A stretch of DNA of 64,000 nt, taken from Schizochytrium sp. TIO01. Its lineage: Eukaryota; Sar; Bigyra; Thraustochytrida; Thraustochytriidae. How positions within the stretch are numbered: position 1 is the first letter of the stretch; every line of letters starts with the position of its first letter. Below the pieces are notes generated by a model. It saw only the letters and a list, made by a program, of their open reading frames with translations. It was not told the DNA's origin and ran no database searches. The stretch is from NCBI GenBank assembly GCA_004764695.1, contig SMSO01000037.1:1410247-1474246 (forward strand). Direction: 5' to 3'. Shown piece by piece: positions 31,901-40,140 of this stretch. The position numbers and the translations under genes are program-made.

Positions 31901-34900
31901 TTGGATCAAATATAAGACTACGGGAGTGTTTTGATTTGAGCCTAGAAGCAGGGGAAAGTAGGCTACTTTTCTCTCCGTCAAGGCTCGAGCTTTCAAAGAG
32001 AAACCTTCCTGTGAGTTCTTCAACGATGTGTGGAACGGTAATCAAAGATCTAACAGCCATCGGCCTGCCTTGAAGAGTGCGGTGCACGGCATTCACCATG
32101 GCGAATGGAAGACCAGTGCTACTGGACTTGCCCCATATCTCGATACTGAGCAAAATCTCGCGTACTGCTTGCTGGTAAAGACGCTTATCATGCACGAGGC
32201 GGCCTACAAAATACTCTGCACCAACAAGTGTGTCTGATCCAATACATGAAGCTGACAAGCGTCGAAGTAGGTATGATATTACTTCAATTCCATCTGTAAG
32301 AGCTGCTCTAGAAGCAGGGGAGGTTCCCTCCAAGACAACAAGTTTGCCAAGGAGGTTTAGGGCACACCCTGTAAGCGTATGGCTACCCTCAAGAGCCAGC
32401 AAAGGGAAAACAGCTTGCATGCCACCTACTGAAAGCATTGCCTTACGAGCGCCACGCTGAAGGCAAATGTAGATACGCTCATTCACATGTTGGGAAGCAA
32501 TCGGGCGATGTCCCATAAATAGTGCCGCTGAATTCCGACTTACGTCCATGAAGAATTTTCCATCCCTTGCCGTCGCCCGTTCGTCGAGCTCAAGCACCAC
32601 ACGGTTTGCACGGATGGTTGAAGATGATGCTCCGTCAAATATTGCTAACACCTCAGCTGCAGTGAGCGCAGCACACCAAAATTTGATGTCACTAAGGCAT
32701 CCATAAAGAACACATTGAAGATCTGTGTTGACTCCAATAACCCAATGAGAAAGAGGCACACTGCCTAACGGAAAAGCACAACGTCCTTGCTGACTTAATT
32801 GAACTTGACCATCAATATAAATATGCACTTGATCATGACCACCACTTCCAAAAATACCACTTGACTTTTCTCGCGAAATCACGAGAACGAGGTGATACCA
32901 CCTCCCTGCTTCGACACGGTATGCGGCTGGAAAGCTGCGAGTTTGACCACGCGTTTGAATCGCAACAGTAGGAGTACCATGATCAACATAGCATCCGACT
33001 CCTTCTCGTCGCTCGTGGCTACACATTTCAAAAAGAGTTGAATTGGTGTCAGTTGAGTGCAGAAGAAACCATACTGAAAAGCTTAGTGATTCTTTGCTGG
33101 GCCATGTTGGACAGGAGGTTGCATTAATGGTTTTCATGAGTGGAGCTGTTGTAGGGCTTACTGCATCAGGAACAGCTTCTATTGTAGGGTCTGTCGTGAA
33201 GCTCACGCGCAATCCACTCTGCGTTGCAGCAAAGTAGATAAAAGAGCGGCCGCCTTCAAAGACAGTATTAATAAGGCGAGCGAGATCTGTCACAAGATCC
33301 TGTTGGTTGGATACAGTCCATATTTTTCTAAACATTGCCTTGAGTAAGCGAACAGATGTTTGGGCGGATGCTAAAGCAGCCATTATCTGTAGCGCACACA
33401 GGCGCACAATTGAATCCATAACCTCCAGGTGGGCCAAAAGAAGGAGAACAAGTGGTTGTTGAATATTAAGTATTGCTGTAGCATTGACCCCCGACTCTAC
33501 ATGATCAAACGCATCATTTCGAGGGCTGCGAGCTCCAGACTGTTCATGATCAGTCAAGCAAGGACTTGAGTCATAAAGAACGCCAGGAAGATGAAACCTT
33601 CTATTTGCTTCTTGTTCAAGAGTATTCTTGGAACTACTTGAGCCCTCTTCAACAGGGTCGATGTTTAGAGTTTGGCTATTTGCTTGTGAAGGGCAGACCA
33701 GAGAGCGAATAACCTCAAGTCCAGCTTTAAAAACCTTTGGTTGAGCCATGCGGGATCTCATCAAAATGGCAATAGCGATATCCAATGCGTGAGCATTCAA
33801 AATAAGCTTGGATCCGCTAGGGAAAACACTGCAGAATTCGGAAGTTTCACTTTGGAAGGAATATTCGACTTTGCCATCAAACGCCATGAAAAAAGTTGCC
33901 GAAAGTGCGTTACCAAATTGGGACTCTGTTTTACATGATTCTGCAACAAGAGGGGCTATCTTACTGTACATACTGCGTGCTTGCGAGCTTGCCCTCACGT
34001 TGCTGTTTTTTTCCATGAGCTGTGTGAGTGTTCTTAAAATGTTAAGAGTGAGTTGATGCTTTCCATTAGCGCTTTTGCAGGAGGATATAAGCTGAATAAG
34101 GTCCTGAACGAGATGAAAATCTATCCAAAACATTGTCATGCACGTGGACGCAGCCAGTGCAACGAATAGATCGAGAAAAAACCCCATTTTATTTGCAGAC
34201 GTCATCCCCTCGCTTTCATTTTCTTGCTCAACTTCTCGTGAAAATTCAACTTCAATCTCCTGACGAATAGTACGCAAGAGCAAACGCGCTTGACCTCGTT
34301 CAAGGAGCTGTTGTAAAAGTGTTCGATAAATATTTGCCAGTGCCGGGCGAATGGATGGTTTGTTAACGATACCACGTTTAACAAGCATCGCAAAAAATTC
34401 GTTCATCATCGTTGAACTTAAAGTCCAGTTACCACGAGCTTGTTGAACTATTGCGTCAAGAATGGCCCAGGTGCAACATTCCATACTCCAGGGTAGAATA
34501 TCTGCAATTGGGGGCGTCAAGATATCGAGCAATTGGCGAATTCGACGGTCTCCAAGAGTAGGAGGTTCGCCGATCAGCATAGTTGCTGTTAGAACAACAA
34601 GTGATTCTGTTGAGCCGTCTTTCTCGCGTACCAAATCGTACAATTTGGATGTGGTGCACGCTGCATGAAAAAGGTCGAGCCTTGAGTGCGCGTCAATTCC
34701 GTTGAGCCATTGTTGTTTGATTGCGAGATCGTCACACCGAGGGTCAAAAATGAAGGCTGGGTATTGTACGAATGCCCTGTCTAGGTTTGTGTCTAGACGT
34801 CGAAGTACGGTGACGAGAGCTCGCTTGAGCTTTCCTGATGGTGATGACTTTAATTTATCTATCATATAATCTGAAGCGTGTTCCTTGAGCGTCGGATCCA

Positions 34901-36308
34901 TAATGTTTGCAATAAAGCCTTCTGCTACAGCGATTAAACCACGGTTATCTCGTCTCGGACGAAGGTCCACTGCAAAGCTACCATCCACAACAAATCGTGT
35001 GGTCGCGCCATCGCAGACGTCAGGGATGTGTGCAAAATAACGGGAGCATGGTTCGTCGTCCCAAGGGTATGCTGCAAGTTCTTCAGATAGTATGCTACAG
35101 ACCTGGTGAACTGCAGATTTCGTGAATGCGCGTGGCATGAATTTACTTGTATACAAACTAGCGATGCCTGCTGCAGAAAGGATCATCTCAACATGCTGCC
35201 TGGGATTCGGTGTGGTCATAATATCAACTACAGTCTGAACTTGCGGTAGGTCTTCAATGGTTTGCTGGAATACCGCCGAGCAATTATGAAAGCGCCGCAT
35301 TAAATACAAAGCCGCACCCAATGCTTGCAGCGCGGCTTCAATAGTACAACATAGCCATGAAGCCTTGGCTTTTGAGTAGACCCTCCACAATCTATCAATA
35401 ATATTGATGATGATGGGGATGAACTGATGTGCTAAAATAGGGTAGTAGTCAGCTGCTTCTGGTTTTGTGTCTGGTTTGACATTTGAGAGGTCCAAACCGC
35501 GCCATTCCCCGCAGAGACACGTAGAGCAGCTCAGTTCGCACGCCGATCGAAGTGTAGATGCTGCTTCCTCGCTAATAAATGCTGTAGATACTTCATCCTG
35601 AAGAACAGTTCGGAGGTTGATAGTGATTTCTTGAAGTAACTTCACGTATAGTTGCTCCGGGAAATGCCATGTGAAGCCCAGTGCAATGGCAGTGGCAACC
35701 TGGCACACAGAGTCCACTGTCATCTGGCGACTAACTCCATGTGGATTTTTGTCATTGTTGCTGTTTACCTGTTGAGTTGGTGTTGTTTGTGCGTTCGCTT
35801 GCTGCTGTAGTTGATGTAAAGTGTGAGAGTTTGTTTGAAGGGTTGCCTGGTGTTGGTGTGACGGTGATCGTGGCGATACATGTGGAGGTGGAGGTGGTTT
35901 CCGATGTGAGCTCTGTTGAAGTCGAGATTCAGTCAGTGTAGGGATAATAACGTCTCTAAAGATTGCGAGAAGACCTTGCTCGCAATCGAGTTCTAAGGCA
36001 GCTGCATCGAGGCTCTCCTGGAAGGCCCTAGATTCGATGCCTGCAGTTCTTGCCTGCTCAAATAGGACACGCGCTTTTCTTTGTGCGACTTTTCCAAAGA
36101 AAGCCACCGCGAGACTTGAGCCTGCGTTTGATGCGCCTGCAGGAAAGGAGGACGAAGACGCGCGACGAAGGCCGTGATGAGTACTTGCTCGGCGCGAGGA
36201 GTCGCCTGAGGACTTGGCGGACTTGGAGGACCTACTTGAGCTGCTCGAGTTAAAGTTAGAGTTGGACGCCCCCGCAAGCCCGCCTTCTCTAGATCGGGTC
36301 TGTCCCAT
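25923..36308 (-). CDS. Giant BEACH-domain protein (neurobeachin/LRBA/LvsA class)
   Basis: BEACH proteins are large scaffolds in vesicle trafficking, lysosome and autophagy control. This one has 3461 residues in one uninterrupted 10.4-kb frame. The order is: a Ser-rich N-terminus; a long helical armadillo-like region; a ConA-like lectin fold at about 1065-1210 (LSFSVWFLLHS, HIYIDGQVQL); a PH-BEACH domain at about 2460-2585 (VLIMPTGQTEGILEIFGTHL); the BEACH domain at about 2595-2920 (YPIIPWVLSSF, RDLRFPIGAQ, LRLEPFTTL, ELLPEFYCNPEFL, HHWIDLTFGVKQQGPEA); and C-terminal WD40 repeats (about 3210-3461, LTGSADCCVFVWKV). There is no C-terminal FYVE domain, unlike WDFY3. The N-terminus MGQTRSRE fits an N-myristoylation signal (Gly2, Ser6), which is inference. 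Exact orthology within the class needs a tree. Confidence 0.96.
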   Translation of the reverse strand: MGQTRSREGGLAGASNSNFNSSSSSRSSKSAKSSGDSSRRASTHHGLRRASSSSFPAGASNAGSSLAVAFFGKVAQRKARVLFEQARTAGIESRAFQESLDAAALELDCEQGLLAIFRDVIIPTLTESRLQQSSHRKPPPPPHVSPRSPSHQHQATLQTNSHTLHQLQQQANAQTTPTQQVNSNNDKNPHGVSRQMTVDSVCQVATAIALGFTWHFPEQLYVKLLQEITINLRTVLQDEVSTAFISEEAASTLRSACELSCSTCLCGEWRGLDLSNVKPDTKPEAADYYPILAHQFIPIIINIIDRLWRVYSKAKASWLCCTIEAALQALGAALYLMRRFHNCSAVFQQTIEDLPQVQTVVDIMTTPNPRQHVEMILSAAGIASLYTSKFMPRAFTKSAVHQVCSILSEELAAYPWDDEPCSRYFAHIPDVCDGATTRFVVDGSFAVDLRPRRDNRGLIAVAEGFIANIMDPTLKEHASDYMIDKLKSSPSGKLKRALVTVLRRLDTNLDRAFVQYPAFIFDPRCDDLAIKQQWLNGIDAHSRLDLFHAACTTSKLYDLVREKDGSTESLVVLTATMLIGEPPTLGDRRIRQLLDILTPPIADILPWSMECCTWAILDAIVQQARGNWTLSSTMMNEFFAMLVKRGIVNKPSIRPALANIYRTLLQQLLERGQARLLLRTIRQEIEVEFSREVEQENESEGMTSANKMGFFLDLFVALAASTCMTMFWIDFHLVQDLIQLISSCKSANGKHQLTLNILRTLTQLMEKNSNVRASSQARSMYSKIAPLVAESCKTESQFGNALSATFFMAFDGKVEYSFQSETSEFCSVFPSGSKLILNAHALDIAIAILMRSRMAQPKVFKAGLEVIRSLVCPSQANSQTLNIDPVEEGSSSSKNTLEQEANRRFHLPGVLYDSSPCLTDHEQSGARSPRNDAFDHVESGVNATAILNIQQPLVLLLLAHLEVMDSIVRLCALQIMAALASAQTSVRLLKAMFRKIWTVSNQQDLVTDLARLINTVFEGGRSFIYFAATQSGLRVSFTTDPTIEAVPDAVSPTTAPLMKTINATSCPTWPSKESLSFSVWFLLHSTDTNSTLFEMCSHERREGVGCYVDHGTPTVAIQTRGQTRSFPAAYRVEAGRWYHLVLVISREKSSGIFGSGGHDQVHIYIDGQVQLSQQGRCAFPLGSVPLSHWVIGVNTDLQCVLYGCLSDIKFWCAALTAAEVLAIFDGASSSTIRANRVVLELDERATARDGKFFMDVSRNSAALFMGHRPIASQHVNERIYICLQRGARKAMLSVGGMQAVFPLLALEGSHTLTGCALNLLGKLVVLEGTSPASRAALTDGIEVISYLLRRLSASCIGSDTLVGAEYFVGRLVHDKRLYQQAVREILLSIEIWGKSSSTGLPFAMVNAVHRTLQGRPMAVRSLITVPHIVEELTGRFLFESSSLDGEKSSLLSPASRLKSKHSRSLIFDPIMEEKLATYANNSDQEDMHSEDGQIEETSRELLSLSDPRTLQSSGRGELKQELATQGSSISLYADMNSLPTPTSPPSAASSVAGKTAACEECSTQQTDPGSCEPKMESSSDLNLRRDAARMFWKGMVSLAAAQQIQQRIGREVTLSLAELIDQAVVTMSSHLPMADEDISLVSLLCNLDLDAPLMAPLLHSLCTLSRIEPETLVKRFDVQIPVEDDPVYCREVSELTITDDNASVVSSSSQTANSISTGWEEGSPARARNVMVEVLVALMASDDRRVVTRALELFRILRTRKVLPAQSLATAWSAITSVISDSMTALYWQSSDEDLQRLLEKTISLAVVERSAKRSIGFPKALEVTLAGVLVHLSCGKLKRSGLEEIWTLVQLQDNWKAFLQIPHWRAHLVQLICKDNAFDPQTEICECFSLICSLFDFLHMKNLVQIATDASCRPHSQTAILSVATSLETTLTFISSEARIRAPDSPLLYMAPLFMLSTTVVIGDRISSTRQDDCLRADHNLVSLLCRILAHSMTPFKQGPHPFAGRTLSRLYRNSTDGASRETPAIIGSGDLWIQSFYALLTIMDKLDVSPLCIGGKGHGKSRLSVRKNSVHASPDCRCVGCILRLELQLPLVVILGKIISGCVWSLDTSVNNPTRTELERALSALALLIEHDASLSYEALQYAYKDLQRLYTEYSGTVADAASNEDGKMSQVVESGVLEVLPRLLKASEDRLQHWQQVDQQQLLLGNQPGASQLNSQAQAVDNRSQVSTSSGHHSQEKSSSLERSASASVSYGTRDVEPWHRHIKVAMAQLGLREARAREVKHANYTRRAKRALSTWSNILRQVAHERGTWGEGRSSDVRFLKLDRCETSRTRLRFKVRANPSASDHRQASSRSRPTVLVDADVPENQLESETSSSPMSHRRDDSNAGSKLNLFRELQEARTLGVTVSSGALAKNSSQSSPQSDMKQSQNFIDNTANGAAQEPPKTPSARKLRRPHLSTTKPTSSIEALIKERVVLIMPTGQTEGILEIFGTHLRFVRSAVSNQADTNYRAKLASGMGATISQGKQWQLSTVRRVQRRRVNMRWTAMELFTGNTERESYLFDFVGGTDKSLAALKQIARLIDQEDALWTPSERALRSGAQEAWLEGRISNLEYLMVLNDYAGRTYEDLAQYPIIPWVLSSFSSETIDLQDPSFYRDLRFPIGAQSESRREELRAKFQEATRDYRVISPGTSSLGGLFRWPLLGGGEDRQFQEQKHGDLNVLQGPPWHFGSHYSSRGCILWYLLRLEPFTTLHIELQGGRFDHADRQFDSIEKAYEFATKVSPRELLPEFYCNPEFLRNSSGFDLGTKQDGARVNDVILPKWASSPEDFVRKQRQALESEYVSQRLHHWIDLTFGVKQQGPEAAEAVNVYFHLMYEGAVDLDYLEKVRPDLYKTVQRMIEEYGQSPPVLFDRSHPARKPRRLPMYRSLGLFFPLEPIWVKTRLRQPPLSDDRIEWTSPVFDISFVSSLIPFGLGGTRKYSQIEFHSKIFDVRHVLMVTQRQTAIMLYILTPLGDTTKVLTTWETLGQVSGLRAEKYHRTFGAARQWGGFACLPGPCKDKVTHAGLDEASFLDGRKLATSPKSASISVVPEEDGSYKPIISMASFAHGDPLDTGMLNSPSTSSPARSIRHSRAGLPSPSSSSPTFTSSASAADNEVPVDARNLLRVMAVGSFDNSFRLSTFDWTPASETGVLFGQIHNKHPFARQQNTKLSQDRIFKKHTDLTTCIAISEDGSFVLTGSADCCVFVWKVHRDTLVLDNILLGHDDAVTSVAVSAALDLVVSASLDGTCIMHTLEHAHYVRSLVFSTSVPRGSHTAETSQASSRATVSIDDANTSKTPAHISDKASALWVGIAPSQSPYIVVWHGPEMALFSFSVNGRQLGEKTVDIPLLYFCFSLDGELLLCVTPRDTVVVFEAHDMNMLCETSPAQASPLSITALDSFPQHRFILALDDGTFNILTLDQK

Positions 36309-38414
36309 GGCGAGGCAGAGTCTGTCTTGTTAGTGAGGCAGGGCCTCTAAAGCGAGGAAGAACTGCCAGAAGGACAGCAGAAATCCCCAAACGGGGTTGT
36401 GTGATGGAGGACTGGGACTGATGAACACCTGAGGGTGACATTGATCATGAAAATAAAAGAGATCATTGCATTTCTTTACTTTATTCTTTTAGAAAAGGAA
36501 CAAGAAGAGTGCTATGGGTCTACTATGTGATATAATAGGAATTCTTTATTAAATTAGGTGGTAATATTTCAAGTATGACTGATAATAATCTAAAAACAAA
36601 CTATTTGATGATACCCAATATCTTCAAAGTTATCCCATATCGAAGAGAAGGATATTTTAGTGTGGGAAACAGACCTCATATTACCAAGGTAGCAAGAGAA
36701 CACAAGTAACTCCAGCTGTTGGAGCAGAAGAAGATATTTAGAGAAACAGTGCATGTGCAACCGAATCCAGACCAAAATTTCTCTTAAAAGGAAACAACGA
36801 CCAACATTGGGACTACTTAAAAAAGTATTAATGCTATATGTCCGGTTTGTTAAGTTCCCCTCCCCAAGATGTAAACTATTAAGCACCTGGTGAAGACAAA
36901 AATCTCATGCCTCCCGAATTAGCTAGCTACTAAGCTCAAATTGGCTCAAAAACTAAAATTTCGAAAAAATGAGGAAGCTTGTCCTTCAAATATCCGTAAT
37001 CAATGAATGTAAAAGGCATAGAATTTTCGAAAACTAGTCATATGAAAATTCCGTGAACTTAAAGCTTTAATATTCTCATTTAGAGTATTGTATGAATATC
37101 TTTCAGAGACTTTTGACCTTGGCTTTTTGGCTTAGTTAGTCACAGTTTAAACAACCTTATTGGTTAATCAATTATTGTATATTAGAACTAGCTCAGATGA
37201 AATAAGAGGATATTTAGGTTGCCTTCACAATTTGGAAGCTCATGAATTAAACTCAAGTTGATGGATAATATGAACCATCTTTGCCTCAACTTTAACCCTA
37301 CTCAACCCACAGCTCGAATGAGTGATCTGAAAAGGAAGCGGCTAGCTGTTATCCTAGGCAAGGACCTAGAAGGCCTCTCTTAATTCTCCATAAGCACCTC
37401 CAAGACAATATATTTGCCTAACACACCAGTCATGAATCTTAATTTTGACTTGCTAATATAAGTATCCTTCAGTGGTTCTACTCAAAGGTCCCTCATTTCC
37501 TGTCCAACACACTTCCGGAATGTTTCGAGTCCATATTTTCCTTGCATATGGCCATTGGCCATGCCAAAATCAGTGAGTATAGGCTCTTTTTGCTACTTAT
37601 TTTGCTGCAAAGGACATTGGCCGTCTCATATCGTCGTGCAGTACCTCCAAAGTAAATTTTCTATAGATCATGCACGCACCTGTCGGTGAGATCATTGTCA
37701 GTAATATGATTATCCGTGGATTATGTGCTCTCAAAACACGGCATGATCGGGGTATTCTGGGAAGTGACGCCAGATTTTTGTAAATTGCGACTTCATGAGT
37801 AAATTCCCTTGACTTAGTCCCCTCAAATCAATAAGTTAACTTCACTACTCCATACACTTGTTCTGCTGTACCATACGGAAGCCTGAGATGGAAGATTGGG
37901 TAGTACAGAGTAGAAAACTAGACTGGGTGGAAATTCATATACACACGGTGGCAACTCCTTAAAATATTTCTAGCTTCAAGCCCAAACAATCACTTGTACA
38001 CAGATGTTCGTGATAGATGAGATACGTACCATCTCAAGCCGACTCGTAGCCAGTATCAAACCATAGGTTTAAAGACACAGATGTTAGAGTTGAGACACTC
38101 AGGCTTCTTCCATCAATCGGAAGTTGATCATTCTGGACACTCCAGGTGTGCACTAAAATGCGTTGCGGGAACGCTAGTTCGTTGGCTATTCAAAGTATTA
38201 GTATTATTGTAAATACGGTCTGATTCATCTAGTACACAACTCAAGGGCAAGGAAAGAGATACAACTTTCATTTAGGCAACCAAACAATCTTCGTACGAAC
38301 GTTGTACCAAAGTTGCCAGGCACAGGCTTTTGCGAACGTTAGTCTAACAGCATCCGAGCGGAAAACAGGAGATTCCCACATACTGGTTTAGCAGAAGAGT
38401 CCTCGTCTGGTTCG
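36309..38414. other. Divergent gap between BEACH and unknown gene
   Basis: 2.1 kb between two divergently transcribed genes, so both promoters lie here. AT-rich with short frames only. No gene, repeat array or RNA gene recognised. Confidence 0.6.
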
Positions 38415-40140
38415 ATGCAGAGAGCCAACAATCATGAGCATTCAAGCTTGGTTCGGAAAGTCCGAGCAAGAACACCTGAAAGTCTTAGGAGCAAGATGAA
38501 GGAGGATGACTTAACATATCATCTAAGTCAATTGGACAAGGGTGAGGCTGGCAAAACAAAAAAGCTTTACATTGGTAATCCATTTGAGGGCATAGTATCA
38601 GAACTTGAAGAACAAGAAACAAAGCAAGAAGAAGACTATGACACCCAAGCAATTGATATCGAGGAATTCACTCGTCGTTCCTTTCCACCAACAGGCTTAC
38701 AAAGCTCAACATCTCGCAAGAAGAATGACAAGATTGTAGGCAATGATGCTCTCTCCTCCACTGCGCAGTATTCAGGATTTAAGATGGATCTGTGCTCTAA
38801 TGTTGATGAAACTAGCATGGAGATGAATATGGATCAAGAGGCCCCGAGACGAGCCCCGCCCCCTCCACCAAGCGCTATACACTCTACCCCAGCTCAGGCG
38901 CTGCAAAAATCTATTATTAACGGCAACTTGGCAGAAAAAGCACAAGTAAAATCTGTGCTACTTTCGAGTCCAACCATGTCGCGTCGATTGTGTCTCCACG
39001 AAACCGGCCGTATTGAAGTGTTTTTTGAGAATAATGACTATGTAAATCCTTCCATCAGCAAACAAAATCAGGATCTACAAAATCCACTAAAAAGAGCAGA
39101 ACTCGGACAGATCCAAGGCGAGGTCATCATAAATGTGGAAACAACTAATCAAATTGAACCTAGATGTGAGCCTAGTAGTAACCAATTCACGAATGACTGC
39201 AGAGTTGGGAAATATGAAAGTGCAAGAGCTAATCCCAAAGTGATGGAGTATCGTGATAACGCAGTTAGCAGCAGCGACCTTGGCTTTCAGAAGACGTCCC
39301 TCTTAGAGGAAAAGCTTGACATCGATTCTTGCAATGCGTTTGATCTGTGTAGCAGAGAAGAAGCAGCAAGACTTGATGAAGATATAACGTCTCTAGAAGA
39401 AATCAATAGCGCAAATTCTAAAAAAAGCAGAGGACGTTCAATTGAAGACTTAGAGTTGTCAGTTCTCGAACCTTTGAGAATTATTCGAATCGAGGAGAGG
39501 AAGCGTCAAGATTTGATGTGTGAAATCAAACGAAGGCTCTCGAAATACAACACGAACAATGCACAAAACAGATCAGGTAAAAGCAATGTACTTATTAATG
39601 AACCTTGGTTCAACGGTTTTGAGGACCATGTAAATCTTAGTGGGAGATATGCTGAGGATGATCAAAAGAGAGAACCATTCCCAAACAAGCTTCCTCAACG
39701 TTTGCAGCTTAAGAGCGTTTCTGATAGGAACAGAGGCGATTTAACACAGCTAAATGTTGACCCTGATTCCGCACAACATGTGATGAGTTTCTCTGATTGG
39801 GCTACGCAGTCTTCGGCACACTTAAGAAGTAATACCTCTGATCTAAATGGACTACATGACAAGCTAAGGAACAATTGTTCAACCTGAAGTTTCACTCTCT
39901 CACAAAATTCAAGAATCTGGGGGCTTGTGGAGTGAGCAAGAGAGGCCAGAGGTTGCTCTCTTATCAGCTCAAGTTCGTCGCCTTCGCGAGAGACTCAGTG
40001 CCCGTGCTTTGGATCTTCAAGTAAGGCCCTTTCAAGGCGGGGCTACTGTAGAAGAACTCTTGAGTGACGCTCAACGGTTTGGATTATCAGCCTTGCGCAA
40101 GACTAGGCGGTCCTCATTCGTATCAGCAAAGAAGAGCTAA
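38415..40140 (+). CDS. Unknown acidic/disordered protein, two exons
   Basis: Not recognised. The proposed CDS is 38415-39828 joined to 39869-40140 (561 residues). The protein is polar and rich in Glu, Ser, Asn and Lys, with a short proline run (RAPPPPPS) at about residue 150 and no membrane segment. The middle (about 300-390) is helical and charged (LEDITSLEE-like and IRIEERKRQDLMCEIKRRLS). The C-terminal exon looks like a short conserved module: VALLSAQVRRLRERLSARAL, a Gly-Gly turn, then VEELLSDAQRFGLSALRKTR, ending in basic residues. This suggests two amphipathic helices that bind a partner. Without the intron the protein would end at residue 490. Function unknown; a cytoskeletal or scaffold role is only a guess. 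Confidence 0.68.
39829..39868 (+). other. Proposed 40-nt intron
   Basis: The donor is AAG|TAAT-like (GTAATA at 39829) and the acceptor GCTAAG ends at 39868. Removal takes the frame from the 490-codon ORF into an open frame whose 90 codons look strongly coding. The spliced codon is AGA. The intron contains a CTAAAT branch-like motif. Confidence 0.6.
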
